Source of the DNA: Novosphingobium hassiacum
GTDB taxonomy: Bacteria; Pseudomonadota; Alphaproteobacteria; Sphingomonadales; Sphingomonadaceae
Length of the DNA: 64,000 bases
Reading direction: 5' to 3'
Assembly: GCF_014196055.1 (NCBI RefSeq)
Contig: NZ_JACICY010000005.1
Coordinates: 124,001 to 188,000 of the forward strand
Program-made: the position numbers and the translations under genes
The notes under the pieces: generated by a model
What the model saw: the letters and a program-made list of their open reading frames with translations, nothing else
The model's database searches: none
What the model was told of the DNA's origin: nothing
Shown: positions 30,118 to 37,996 of the stretch, piece after piece
Numbering within the stretch: the stretch's first letter is position 1
Layout of the letters: each line of letters begins with the position of its first letter

Positions 30118-30959
30118 GCGCTGACGGTGCACGCGAGCCGGTGAAGGTTGCGCTGTTCCAGATGACCAGCGGGATCGACCCGCATGCCAACGCCGACGCG
30201 ATCGTCGCGGCGGCGCGAGAAGCGGTGGACGGTGGTGCGGCGATGCTGTTCACGCCCGAGATGTGCGGATTGCTCGATCGCAACCGCAACCGGGCTACGC
30301 CCAATATCGTAAGCGAGGCGGACAATCCTGTGCTGGCTGCCGCGCGTGCGGCGGCGCGGGACCTGAAGCTGTGGATCGATCTGGGCTCACTGGCGATCCT
30401 GCGCGAGGACGGGCGCTGGGCAAATCGCGGTTTCGTGATCGACGCCGACGGTGCCATCGCGGCGCGCTACGACAAGATCCACATGTTCGACGTCGATCTG
30501 GCGAGCGGCGAGAGTTGGCGTGAATCGGCGGCGTACGCGCCGGGAGAGCAAGTGGTGACCGTCGATACGCCGCTCGGGCTGCTCGGGCTGGCGATCTGCT
30601 ATGACATCCGGTTTCCGGCGCTGTTCGAGGAACTCGGGCGGCGGCGCAGCGACGTAATCCGCGTTCCCGCCGCGTTCACCGTGCCCACCGGCAAGGCGCA
30701 CTGGCATCTGATGCAACGCGCGCGGGCGGTCGAGGCGAGCGCGTGGGTGATCGCGGCGGCTCAGACCGGACGGCACGAGGACGGGCGCGAAACCTATGGG
30801 CATTCGCTGGTGATCGACCCTTGGGGTGATGTAGTGCTCGACATGGCTGAGGCGGCAGGTGTCGGGTTCGCGATGATCGATCCTGCCCGCACGCGCGATG
30901 TGCGGGCGCAACTGCCCAGTCTTGCCAACAAGCGCGAAATCCCTAAGTCGGCGGCATGA
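30114..30959 (+). CDS. Carbon-nitrogen hydrolase (nitrilase superfamily, Nit2/omega-amidase-like)
   Basis: A 281-residue nitrilase-fold amidase. The Glu-Lys-Cys triad is visible: Glu in MLFTPEMCG, Lys in RYDKIHMFDVD, Cys in LAICYDIRFPALFEELG. The RYDKIHLFDV-type segment and length fit the Nit1/Nit2 branch (omega-amidase or deaminated-glutathione amidase), which suits its position directly behind a glutaredoxin gene. The GTG at 30114 overlaps the grxC stop by 4 bp. Confidence 0.92.
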   Translation: MSADGAREPVKVALFQMTSGIDPHANADAIVAAAREAVDGGAAMLFTPEMCGLLDRNRNRATPNIVSEADNPVLAAARAAARDLKLWIDLGSLAILREDGRWANRGFVIDADGAIAARYDKIHMFDVDLASGESWRESAAYAPGEQVVTVDTPLGLLGLAICYDIRFPALFEELGRRRSDVIRVPAAFTVPTGKAHWHLMQRARAVEASAWVIAAAQTGRHEDGRETYGHSLVIDPWGDVVLDMAEAAGVGFAMIDPARTRDVRAQLPSLANKREIPKSAA

Positions 30960-31462
30960 TCGTGTTTGACCTGCAATGCGAGCCGCTTGGGCATCGTTTC
31001 GAGGGGTGGTTCGGGTCGTCGCAGGACTTCGAGGACCAACGCGAGCGCGGGCTGATGGCGTGTCCGACTTGCGGATCGGCCGAGGTCGCCAAGGCGGTAA
31101 TGGCACCCAATATCGGCCGCAAGGGTAACCAGATCGTGGCTCCGGCTGCGACGGGTGGGGAAGTGGTTCCCAAAGCCGCAGCACCGCAGGCAGCGGCACC
31201 GCAGGCCGTTGCCAACCGCATGCCGCCCGAAGTGGTGGAGATGTTCAAGGCGGTCGCGGCGGTGCAGGCCGAAGCGATCAAGACCTCGACATGGGTCGGA
31301 GACAAGTTCGCCGACGATGTGCGGGCGATGCACTATGGCGAGAAGGACAATGCGGCGATCCACGGTCGGGCGAGTCTCAAAGAGGCGCGCGACCTGATCG
31401 AGGAAGGCATCCAGGTTGCGCCGGTGCTGTGCCCGGTGGTGCCGCCAGAGGAAACCCACTGA
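30956..31462 (+). CDS. DUF1178 family protein
   Basis: A 168-residue protein typical of DUF1178: N-terminus MIVFDLQCEPLGHRFEGWFGSS, then a Cys pair CPTCGS that could bind metal with the N-terminal Cys. The centre is an Ala/Pro-rich spacer, and the C-terminal part holds AMHYGEKDNAAIHGRASL-KEARDLIEEGI. Function is unknown; the family is found widely in Alphaproteobacteria, often near grxC and nitrilase genes. Its ATG overlaps the preceding stop by 4 bp. Confidence 0.92.
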   Translation: MIVFDLQCEPLGHRFEGWFGSSQDFEDQRERGLMACPTCGSAEVAKAVMAPNIGRKGNQIVAPAATGGEVVPKAAAPQAAAPQAVANRMPPEVVEMFKAVAAVQAEAIKTSTWVGDKFADDVRAMHYGEKDNAAIHGRASLKEARDLIEEGIQVAPVLCPVVPPEETH

Positions 31463-31515
31463 CGCTTGCTAAACCGCGTTGCCACCGGCGGCGCCGCTGC
31501 CTAAAGGGAGCACGG

Positions 31516-31592
31516 GCACCCGTAGCTCAGCAGGATAGAGCACCAGATTCCTAATCTGGGGGCCATGGGTTCGAATCCCGTCGGGTGCACCA
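31516..31592 (+). tRNA. tRNA-Arg (anticodon CCU)
   Basis: A full cloverleaf: acceptor GCACCCG/CGGGTGC, D stem GCTC/GAGC, anticodon stem CCAGA/TCTGG with loop TTCCTAA (anticodon CCT), T arm around GGTTCGAATCCC, and an encoded CCA at 31590-31592. It reads AGG codons. tRNA-Arg(CCU) genes are frequent phage and island integration sites, and its 3' end is duplicated downstream. Confidence 0.95.
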
Positions 31593-31725
31593 TTCTCACT
31601 TCGTTCGAACTGGCGCACCCTGAGTCCGACGATTGGTTCGAACTTTGTTCGAACGGGTGCACCATTCTCACTTCGTTCGAACCGGCGCACCGTGAGTCTG
31701 ACAATTGGTTCGAACGGGTGCACCA
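31582..31725 (+). repeat. Tandem duplications of the tRNA-Arg 3' end
   Basis: The tRNA tail CGGGTGCACCA occurs at 31582, again exactly at 31654 and at 31715. Copies 1 and 2 are followed by the same ATTCTCACTTCGTTCGAAC, then by similar sequence (GGCGCACC, GAGTC, GAC, ATTGGTTCGAAC). Unit lengths are 72 and 61 bp; the first unit has an 11-bp insertion (TTTGTTCGAAC). This is direct-repeat structure of the kind left by repeated integration or excision at a tRNA, or by local slippage. Confidence 0.88.
31636..31654. promoter_or_regulatory. Two overlapping matches to the LexA box
   Basis: GTTCGAACTTTGTTCGAAC contains GTTC-N7-GTTC (31636-31650) and GAAC-N7-GAAC (31640-31654), both perfect for the alphaproteobacterial SOS site. 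It lies 140 bp upstream of the FtsB-like gene. The match may be a by-product of the duplicated GTTCGAA of the tRNA T arm, so function is uncertain. Confidence 0.35.
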
Positions 31726-31794
31726 ATTCCACAAACCTGAGGCTGTTTCCGATTGTCGCTTGAATCGGCAGGTAAATTATGATTCAGTGACGTT

Positions 31795-32106
31795 ATGCCG
31801 AACCGCCGTGTTGCCCTGCTTCCGAAAGACAGTCTGACCCAGTCGCTGGCGCTTGTCGTCTTGCTGCTGCTGGGGGCTATCGGCGTGGCCGGACCGAGCG
31901 GTCTGCTGGCCTGGGGCGAGAATGCGCGTCTGCTGGAGCAGCGCGAGCATGAGATCGCGATGCTATCGGCCGAGCGCAACCAGCTGAAGAACCGCGTGGC
32001 GCTGCTCGATCCCCGTCACGCCGATCCGGATCTGGTGGGCGAGCTGTTGCGCAGCAATCTGAATGTGACGCACCCCGACGAACTGGTCATTCAGATCGCG
32101 CACTGA
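31795..32106 (+). CDS. ftsB: FtsB/DivIC-like septum formation initiator protein
   Basis: A 103-residue bitopic protein: short N terminus, one membrane segment (about residues 16-40, LALVVLLLLGAIGVAGPSGLL), then a coiled coil (residues 43-70, LLEQREHEIAMLSAERNQLK) and the family's C-terminal ALLDPRHADPDLVGELLRSNL-NVTHPDELV. FtsB links FtsL and FtsQ in the divisome. It stands alone here between tRNA-Arg and a probable pseudogene. Confidence is high for the family and moderate for strict FtsB orthology. Confidence 0.85.
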   Translation: MPNRRVALLPKDSLTQSLALVVLLLLGAIGVAGPSGLLAWGENARLLEQREHEIAMLSAERNQLKNRVALLDPRHADPDLVGELLRSNLNVTHPDELVIQIAH

Positions 32107-32107
32107 T

Positions 32108-32572
32108 CTACGCGATTTTGCGAAAGATCACATCGGCGTTGGTAGTTCCGGTTAACCGCTGATCGTCCGCACCGTAGAGCAGGGTCAGCGGATCGTCGCG
32201 CGTGAAGGTGAGCGAGCGGGCCTCTTAGTCGCCTGCCGAGGCAGTACCGGCGAATCTGTAATGTCCGTTGCAGATCGACAGCCCTCCACCGGGATAGCGA
32301 TCGACCGAAGTCATCGGGTAGGGTTGCAGAACCTGGCCCGCGTGGCGGCGGAGCATGCTGCGGACCGCACGGCGTTCGGGGCTCGCCATAATACGCAACG
32401 ATTGTATTGCCGAGCGCACCGGGGGAACCGCCCGCAATCCGGAGCGTAGCGATGATACGAGAGTGTCGAGCAGCTGCATGCCGATTGCGGGATGCAAGGC
32501 TTTGCGGGGCCGGTAAAGTGAATAGCGCTGGGATATAACTTTCTGAGTTAAAAAGAAAACCAATGACTGCAT
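32108..32572 (-). pseudogene. Probable decayed gene with an in-frame stop
   Basis: On the minus strand an open frame (to 32225) ends with coding-like sequence around HAGQVLQPYPMTSVDRYPGG and CNGHYRFAGTASAGD, then TAA. In the same frame directly after that stop the reading continues EARSLTFTRDDPLTLLYGAD, DQRLTGTTNADVIFRKIA, then TAG at 32108. The downstream 38 residues look like a genuine protein C terminus. I infer a small secreted or periplasmic-type protein broken by one nonsense change. The 5' half (32400-32572) is less coding-like and more AT-rich, so the true start is unclear. I do not recognise the family. The region 32107-32621 holds nothing else I can support. Confidence 0.4.
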
Positions 32573-32621
32573 GCATTGTATCGTTCGAGGGGAGCGGGTC
32601 TATGGGTAAAGTACTATTCCG

Positions 32622-34136
32622 GTGAAGCAGGGCGGTCCGCAGAGCCAAGTTGCTGACGACTGTTCGATCGAGGACAGCGAATCTCCGTCGGTATGGCGCT
32701 ATGTGAAGGCATCGCGTGCGCATGCGGTGATCGATGTCGCCGACTACTTCTCGCTGATGCGTGAAGCGATGATGCGGGCGCACCAGCGGATCATGCTGAT
32801 CGGGTGGGACTTCGACACGCGCATCGCGCTGGGCGGCGGGCGGCGGTGGTGGAACCTGCCGCGCAAGCGGGTGTCTCCGGCGAGGCTGGGTGCCTTCGTG
32901 GTATGGCTGGCGAACCGGCGCAAGACGCTCGAGGTGCGAGTGCTGAAGTGGAACTTCGGCGCGCTCAAGGCGGTGTTCCGGGGGTCGATGATGCTCGACC
33001 TGGTGCGCTGGTGGAGGCACCCGCGGATCGTGTTCAAGCTGGATAGCGCTCACCCGCTGGGGTGCAGCCATCACCAGAAGATCGCGGTAATCGACGATTG
33101 CCTGGCGGTGTGCGGCGGAATCGACATGGCAGGCGACCGCTGGGACACGCGCGAGCACCTCGACGATGACAAGCGGCGGCGGCGACCGAGCGGGAAGACG
33201 TACGGACCCTGGCATGACTGCACCATGCTGATGGAGGGTGAAGCCGCGCGCGTGCTGGGCGACTATGGCCGCGCGCGCTGGGTTCAGGCCGGGGGCACGC
33301 CAATGGAACCATGCACGCCGCAGGACAGTGCCCCGTGGCCTGCGAGGATCGAGGCGGAGTTCCACGATGTCGAGATCGGTATTGCGCGGACGCGGTCGCA
33401 ATATGGCGATGCCTGCGAGATCCGGGAGATCGAGGCGCTGTTCATCGAACATATCGCACGGGCGAAGACATTCATCTATTTCGAGAACCAGTACTTCGCC
33501 TCGCGCAAGATCGCCGAGGCGATCGCGGCGCGGATGGAAGAAGCCGATCCGCCCGAGGTGGTGCTGATCAATCCATGCAGTTCGGACGGATGGCTGGAGC
33601 AGGCCGCGATGGACGGCGCGCGGATCAGGCTGGTCAATGCGATCCGCGAAGTCGATCACAAACAGCGGTTTTCGGTGTGGCACCCCTATACCAAGGGCGG
33701 GACGCCGATTTACGTGCATTCCAAGCTGACCATCGTCGATGACGAGATCCTGCGCATCGGGTCGGCCAATCTCAACAATCGATCGATGGGGCTGGACAGC
33801 GAATGCGACGTATTCATCGACTGCGCGCGAGAGGGAAATGATCACTGTGGCGATGCCATCCGTCGGTTGCGCATATCGCTGCTGGCCGAGCATTGCGGCA
33901 TCTCTATTGACCGCGTGACCGAACTGCTCGACGAACATGGCGGGATGGCGGCGATGATCGCGGCGGCCCCGCAGCAGGGCAAGCGGTTGAAGCCCATCGA
34001 GATGCACGAATTGAGCGATGCGGAAAAAGCGATTGCTGATAACGAGGTTCTTGATCCAGAGCGTCCGGAGGAAATGCTGTCATTCTATCGCAAGGGGCTG
34101 TTCACCAGCCGCATCCTGCGACGGCCGATGGGATAG
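32622..34136 (+). CDS. Phospholipase D family protein (cardiolipin-synthase-like)
   Basis: A 504-residue PLD-superfamily enzyme with two HKD motifs: HHQKIAVIDD at about residue 149, followed by CGGIDMAGDRWD, and HSKLTIVDD at about 367, followed by RIGSANLNNRSMGLDSECD. N-terminal RIMLIGWDFDTRIAL is typical. It has no signal peptide, and only a single mildly hydrophobic stretch, so it may be cytoplasmic or peripheral. Length and motifs fit bacterial PLD enzymes that hydrolyse or transfer phosphatidyl groups, including cardiolipin synthases. The start is a GTG at 32622; no better ATG is in frame. The upstream leader is AT-rich relative to the gene. Confidence 0.87.
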   Translation: MKQGGPQSQVADDCSIEDSESPSVWRYVKASRAHAVIDVADYFSLMREAMMRAHQRIMLIGWDFDTRIALGGGRRWWNLPRKRVSPARLGAFVVWLANRRKTLEVRVLKWNFGALKAVFRGSMMLDLVRWWRHPRIVFKLDSAHPLGCSHHQKIAVIDDCLAVCGGIDMAGDRWDTREHLDDDKRRRRPSGKTYGPWHDCTMLMEGEAARVLGDYGRARWVQAGGTPMEPCTPQDSAPWPARIEAEFHDVEIGIARTRSQYGDACEIREIEALFIEHIARAKTFIYFENQYFASRKIAEAIAARMEEADPPEVVLINPCSSDGWLEQAAMDGARIRLVNAIREVDHKQRFSVWHPYTKGGTPIYVHSKLTIVDDEILRIGSANLNNRSMGLDSECDVFIDCAREGNDHCGDAIRRLRISLLAEHCGISIDRVTELLDEHGGMAAMIAAAPQQGKRLKPIEMHELSDAEKAIADNEVLDPERPEEMLSFYRKGLFTSRILRRPMG

Positions 34137-34148
34137 TAAGGGTAAGTG

Positions 34149-34760
34149 ATGAGCGTAGTTGGGCCTGACGAAGACGACGATGTGGCACGCGGCAAGGTTC
34201 CGGTGCCGCAGGACGTGCAGGAGGCGATCCGTACGTTGATCCGCTGGGCTGGCGACGATCCGGCGCGCGAAGGCCTGCTCGATACGCCCAAGCGCGTGGC
34301 GCGGGCGTGGAAGGAATATTGCCTGGGCTATGGCGAAGACCCGGCAAGCCACCTCGAGCGGCAGTTCGAGGAAGTGGGCGGATACGACGAAATCGTGCTG
34401 CTCAAGGACATCCCGTTCCAGTCGCACTGCGAGCATCACATGGCACCGATCATCGGCAAGGCGGCGATCGCCTATCTGCCGCGCGACAAGGTGGTGGGGA
34501 TATCCAAGCTGGCGCGCGTGCTGCATGGATTTGCGCGGCGGTTGCAGATCCAGGAGCGGCTTACGGCGGAAGTCGCAAAGTGCATCTGGGACAATCTGCG
34601 GCCACACGGCGTGGCGGTGGTGATCGAGGCGAGCCATGCCTGCATGACCGCCCGAGGCGTTCGCACGCCGGGCGTAGGCATGGTGACGAGCCGGATGATC
34701 GGCACGTTCCTCGACGACGAGCGCAGCCGCAAGGAAGTGCTCAGCCTGATGGGCTATTGA
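34149..34760 (+). CDS. folE: GTP cyclohydrolase I
   Basis: A 203-residue FolE that makes dihydroneopterin triphosphate from GTP, the first step of folate synthesis. Zinc and active-site residues are visible: Cys in [12 protein letters not shown] with the two His, and the second Cys in [39 protein letters not shown] is the conserved core. The ATG at 34149 directly follows a GTG at 34146 in the same frame. It lies 12 bp after the PLD gene. Confidence 0.97.
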   Translation: MSVVGPDEDDDVARGKVPVPQDVQEAIRTLIRWAGDDPAREGLLDTPKRVARAWKEYCLGYGEDPASHLERQFEEVGGYDEIVLLKDIPFQSHCEHHMAPIIGKAAIAYLPRDKVVGISKLARVLHGFARRLQIQERLTAEVAKCIWDNLRPHGVAVVIEASHACMTARGVRTPGVGMVTSRMIGTFLDDERSRKEVLSLMGY

Positions 34761-34837
34761 GCACCGGCTGTCGCAAAGCGGTCGCGCTATCGGGCGATGC
34801 GGCTAGGCGTGCAGCGTATAGTGGTCGGGGACTTGAA

Positions 34838-35578
34838 ATGAGCTGCAGAGTTTTGCGCATCGGCGTTGCCGGGCTGGTGACGTCGCTGGCGTGTTCGGCG
34901 GTGCACGCGCAGTCGGTGGATTTCGGCGTCGAGGCGACGACCGACGAGGTTCGGCGCGGGTTGAGCTGGAGCGATGGCGAGGTGTCTGCGTCGGTTGACG
35001 CCTCGGCCGGGTTTGGCGGGTTCGACGTGGCGGCGCGGGTGGCGATGTTGCGCAAGTCGGATCGTCATGCCGACGCCGATGTCGTGGGTGACATCGCGCT
35101 GGGCAAGGACTGGGACCTCAGCGGGTTTACCGTGCGGAGCGAAGCCATCGGGCACGTGTTCGGTGGCGCTGACCGGAACATGAATTACGGCGAGCTGGGG
35201 CTGGGCGCGCGCTATTCGATCGGACCGCTGCAGGTGAAGGCGGATGCGTTCTATGCGCCGAGCCAGGCTTCGATCGGCGGAGATAACCTGTATTTGCGCG
35301 GATCGGCGAACTTTGGAATTCCGGCGTTTCCGGTGACCGTCGCGGCTTCTGTCGGGTATACTACCGGCGATACCAAGGATGCGCGGTCGGCGCGGTTGCG
35401 GCCTGCGGGCGACTATGCCGACTGGCGGGTGGGGTTGGAATACAACCAGTTCCCCTTCACGATCGGGGTCGATTATGCGGGGACCGATGTGGACACGTCG
35501 CAAGTGGCGACTTCGCGGTTCGCCGATCTGAAGCACGCGGGCGACCGGGTGCTGGGGCGGGTCCGGCTGTCTTTTTAG
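34838..35578 (+). CDS. TorF-like putative outer-membrane porin
   Basis: A 246-residue protein with a signal peptide MSCRVLRIGVAGLVTSLACS-AVHAQ (cleavage after AHA/Q, near residue 24). The mature part is a run of amphipathic beta strands with Gly/Tyr-rich turns (NYGELGLGARYSIGPLQVKA, YLRGSANFGIPAFPVTVAAS) and ends in Phe (RVRLSF), the usual outer-membrane barrel signal. The pattern fits the TorF/Gcw_chp putative porins, short barrels of unknown substrate. The start at 34838 is inside a longer frame whose upstream part only shadows folE. Confidence 0.82.
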   Translation: MSCRVLRIGVAGLVTSLACSAVHAQSVDFGVEATTDEVRRGLSWSDGEVSASVDASAGFGGFDVAARVAMLRKSDRHADADVVGDIALGKDWDLSGFTVRSEAIGHVFGGADRNMNYGELGLGARYSIGPLQVKADAFYAPSQASIGGDNLYLRGSANFGIPAFPVTVAASVGYTTGDTKDARSARLRPAGDYADWRVGLEYNQFPFTIGVDYAGTDVDTSQVATSRFADLKHAGDRVLGRVRLSF

Positions 35579-35590
35579 GATATTTGCGCT

Positions 35591-35656
35591 GATCCCCCGC
35601 GACGGCGAGGGTATCGGGAGCTATCCGGCCTGAGGCCCCCGCTTTCGCGGGGGCGC
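35591..35656. repeat. Dispersed palindromic repeat (GGCCTGAGGCCCCCGC type)
   Basis: GGCCTGAGGCCCCCGCTTTCGCGGGGG after a degenerate first arm (CCCCCGCGACGGCGAGGG). The same second arm recurs at 37851-37880 and 49411-49440. It lies between the convergent porin and peroxiredoxin genes and may also act as a terminator. Confidence 0.8.
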
Positions 35657-35673
35657 CAGTAACCGGCTAACAA

Positions 35674-36153
35674 TCAGATATTCTCGAGCATGTGCTCGGC
35701 CGAGGAGACCTTGAAGTCGCCCGGGGCTTCGACGAACAGCTGCTCGACAACGCCATCGTTGACGACCATCGAGAAGCGCTGGCCGCGCTTGCCCAGGCCA
35801 AAGCCCGAACCGTCCATGGTCAGGCCGAGCGCTTCGGCGAGGTCGCCGTTGCCGTCTGCGAGCATGGTGACGTCGGGCGAGCCGGTGGCAGCGCCCCAGG
35901 CCTTCATCACGAACGGATCGTTGACCGCGGTGCAGGCGATTTCGTCGATGCCCTTGGCCTTGAGGTCGGCGGCCTTTTCGACATAGCCCGGAAGGTGCTT
36001 GGCCGAGCAGGTCGGCGTGAAGGCACCGGGGACCGAGAACAGGGCGACTTTCTTGCCCTTGAAGAAGTCGGTCGATTGAACCGCTTCGTTGCCTTCGGCC
36101 GTGGCCTTGACGATCTTTACGTCGGGCAGTGTATCACCAACAGCGATTGTCAT
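35674..36153 (-). CDS. Peroxiredoxin (Prx5/hybrid type)
   Basis: A 159-residue peroxiredoxin of the Prx5 subfamily. The peroxidatic Cys is in VPGAFTPTCSAKHLPGYV, with the family's conserved Thr two residues before it and VNDPFVMKAWG downstream. It reduces hydroperoxides, usually with glutathione/glutaredoxin or thioredoxin; genes for both are in this window. The ATG at 36153 has AAGGA at a good distance; a TTG 6 bp upstream is less likely. Confidence 0.93.
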   Translation of the reverse strand: MTIAVGDTLPDVKIVKATAEGNEAVQSTDFFKGKKVALFSVPGAFTPTCSAKHLPGYVEKAADLKAKGIDEIACTAVNDPFVMKAWGAATGSPDVTMLADGNGDLAEALGLTMDGSGFGLGKRGQRFSMVVNDGVVEQLFVEAPGDFKVSSAEHMLENI

Positions 36154-36270
36154 CCCCAAAATCCTTTCGTGAGTATCCGGTCCGGACTGCCGGAACCGGC
36201 TTGCTCACGGGATATAGGAGGCCTGTGCCACGACGCAACGGGGCATCAGACGTGACGATGCGTAGGTGCG

Positions 36271-36290
36271 ATATAAAGAAGTCTTTATAT
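36271..36290. promoter_or_regulatory. Perfect palindromic operator upstream of ahcY
   Basis: ATATAAAGA-AG-TCTTTATAT is a perfect 9+9 inverted repeat 83 bp upstream of the ahcY start, embedded in GC-rich sequence. Similar palindromes precede methionine and S-adenosylhomocysteine genes in Proteobacteria with ArsR-family SAH/SAM-responsive regulators (SahR type). Assigning it to that regulator is inference; the regulator is not in this window. Confidence 0.65.
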
Positions 36291-36373
36291 TATGTTTGCA
36301 CGAGTGAACGGGTCACGCTATGGGGCGGCGATAGCGCGCTGCGGTGCGCACGAGATTTATCAGGAGAAGCCTT

Positions 36374-37783
36374 GTGGCCAGCGTGCTTGACGCCAAGAAC
36401 GACTATGTGATCGCCGATATCGGCCTTGCCGAATTCGGCCGCGCCGAAATCCGCATCGCTGAAACCGAAATGCCGGGTCTGATGGCGCTGCGCAGCGAAT
36501 TCGGCGCATCGCAGCCGCTCAAGGGCGCGCGGATCACCGGATCGCTGCACATGACGATCCAGACCGCCGTGTTGATCGAGACGCTGACCGCGCTTGGCGC
36601 AGACGTGCGTTGGGCAACCTGCAACATCTTTTCGACGCAGGACCATGCCGCCGCCGCAATCGCTGCTGCCGGTATCCCGGTATTCGCGATCAAGGGCGAG
36701 AGCCTGGCCGATTACTGGGATTATGTCGGTTCGATCTTCGACTGGGGTGACGACATCACCGCCAACATGATCCTCGACGATGGCGGCGATGCCACGATGT
36801 TCGCGCTGTGGGGCGCGCGCGTCGAAGCGGGCGAAAAGCTGTTCGAGCCTTCGAACGCCGAAGAAATCGAATTCGTTCGCGCGCTGAACGCGTTCCTCAA
36901 GAAGAAGCCGGGTTACCTGACCGCGTCGGTCAAGGCGATCAAGGGCGTTTCGGAAGAGACCACCACGGGCGTTCACCGCCTTTACCAGATCGCCAAGGAG
37001 GGCAAGCTGCCTTTCCCCGCGATCAACGTGAACGACAGCGTGACCAAGTCGAAGTTCGACAACCTCTACGGTTGCAAGGAATCGCTGGTCGACGCGATCC
37101 GTCGCGCCACCGACGTGATGCTGGCGGGCAAGGTTGCCTGCGTTGCCGGGTTCGGCGACGTCGGCAAGGGTTCGGCTGCCTCGCTTCGTCAGGGTGGCGC
37201 ACGCGTCATGGTGACCGAAGTCGATCCGATCTGCGCGCTGCAGGCGGCGATGGAAGGCTATGAAGTCGTCACGATGGAAGAGGCCGTCACGCGCTGCGAC
37301 ATCTTCGTGACCGCGACCGGCAACGAAGACGTGATCACCGCCGAGCACATGAAGGCGATGAAGCCGATGGCGATCGTCAGCAACATCGGTCACTTCGACA
37401 GCGAGATCCAGATTTCCGCTCTCGACAACTACAACTGGACCGAAGTGAAGCCGGGCACCGATCTGGTCGAGTTCCCCGACGGCAAGCAGATCATCATTCT
37501 TGCCAAGGGCCGCCTGGTCAACCTGGGCTGCGCGACGGGTCACCCGAGCTTCGTGATGTCGGCGAGCTTCACCAATCAGACGCTGGCGCAGATCGAACTG
37601 TTCACCAACCCGGGCCAGTACAAGAACGACGTCTATGTACTGCCCAAGCACCTCGATGAAAAGGTCGCCGCGCTGCATCTCGAGAAGCTGGGTGTGAAGC
37701 TGACGACGCTTTCGAAGAAGCAGGCCGACTATATCGGTGTGCCCGAGCAAGGCCCGTTCAAGCCGGATCACTACCGCTATTGA
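36374..37783 (+). CDS. ahcY: Adenosylhomocysteinase (SAH hydrolase)
   Basis: A 469-residue NAD-dependent enzyme that splits S-adenosylhomocysteine into adenosine and homocysteine, relieving inhibition of methyltransferases. Motifs: [20 protein letters not shown], substrate region [19 protein letters not shown], Rossmann [16 protein letters not shown], and the C-terminal KPDHYRY. The start is the GTG at 36374, with AGGAGA 6 bp upstream and the family N terminus [16 protein letters not shown]; an upstream GTG at 36344 is rejected. A perfect palindrome sits in its leader and a terminator follows. Confidence 0.97.
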   Translation: MASVLDAKNDYVIADIGLAEFGRAEIRIAETEMPGLMALRSEFGASQPLKGARITGSLHMTIQTAVLIETLTALGADVRWATCNIFSTQDHAAAAIAAAGIPVFAIKGESLADYWDYVGSIFDWGDDITANMILDDGGDATMFALWGARVEAGEKLFEPSNAEEIEFVRALNAFLKKKPGYLTASVKAIKGVSEETTTGVHRLYQIAKEGKLPFPAINVNDSVTKSKFDNLYGCKESLVDAIRRATDVMLAGKVACVAGFGDVGKGSAASLRQGGARVMVTEVDPICALQAAMEGYEVVTMEEAVTRCDIFVTATGNEDVITAEHMKAMKPMAIVSNIGHFDSEIQISALDNYNWTEVKPGTDLVEFPDGKQIIILAKGRLVNLGCATGHPSFVMSASFTNQTLAQIELFTNPGQYKNDVYVLPKHLDEKVAALHLEKLGVKLTTLSKKQADYIGVPEQGPFKPDHYRY

Positions 37784-37797
37784 GCGGTGTGATCCGA

Positions 37798-37880
37798 GTC
37801 CCTGCGAAGGCGGGGACCTCGGGCCGCATTGCTCGACAGCAGTTTTATTCGGCCTGAGGCCCCCGCCTTCGCGGGGGAGC
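37798..37880. repeat. Paired palindromic repeat downstream of ahcY
   Basis: First arm GTCCCTGCGAAGGCGGGGAC; second arm GGCCTGAGGCCCCCGCCTTC followed by GCGGGGG. The pair matches the element at 49352-49440 in order and spacing. Confidence 0.82.
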
Positions 37881-37902
37881 GGGTAGATGACTTTGAATAC
37901 AC

Positions 37903-37936
37903 GAAGCCCTCGCAATTTGCGGGGGCTTCGTTGTTT
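37903..37936 (+). terminator. Probable terminator of ahcY
   Basis: GAAGCCCTCGC-AATTT-GCGGGGGCTTC followed by GTTGTTT forms a strong hairpin with a T-rich tail, 120 bp after the ahcY stop and 60 bp before divL. Confidence 0.7.
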
Positions 37937-37996
37937 GGGCGGGGTAACTAATGCGCGGCATTGTAATTCGTCCGGGCAAACCGTAGCGATGAGGCA

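Noticed and set aside
32091..34007. 638-residue minus-strand frame opposite phospholipase D
   Set aside because: The plus strand carries both HKD motifs; the antisense product is Arg/His-rich with no motif. Only the separate frame at 32108-32572 shows protein-like sequence.
34307..35578. 423-residue frame as one porin gene
   Set aside because: The first 177 residues are an out-of-frame shadow of folE; the signal peptide and barrel begin at 34838.
36160..36373. SAH riboswitch upstream of ahcY
   Set aside because: I could not match the conserved core of the SAH riboswitch by eye; the palindromic operator is the clearer signal.
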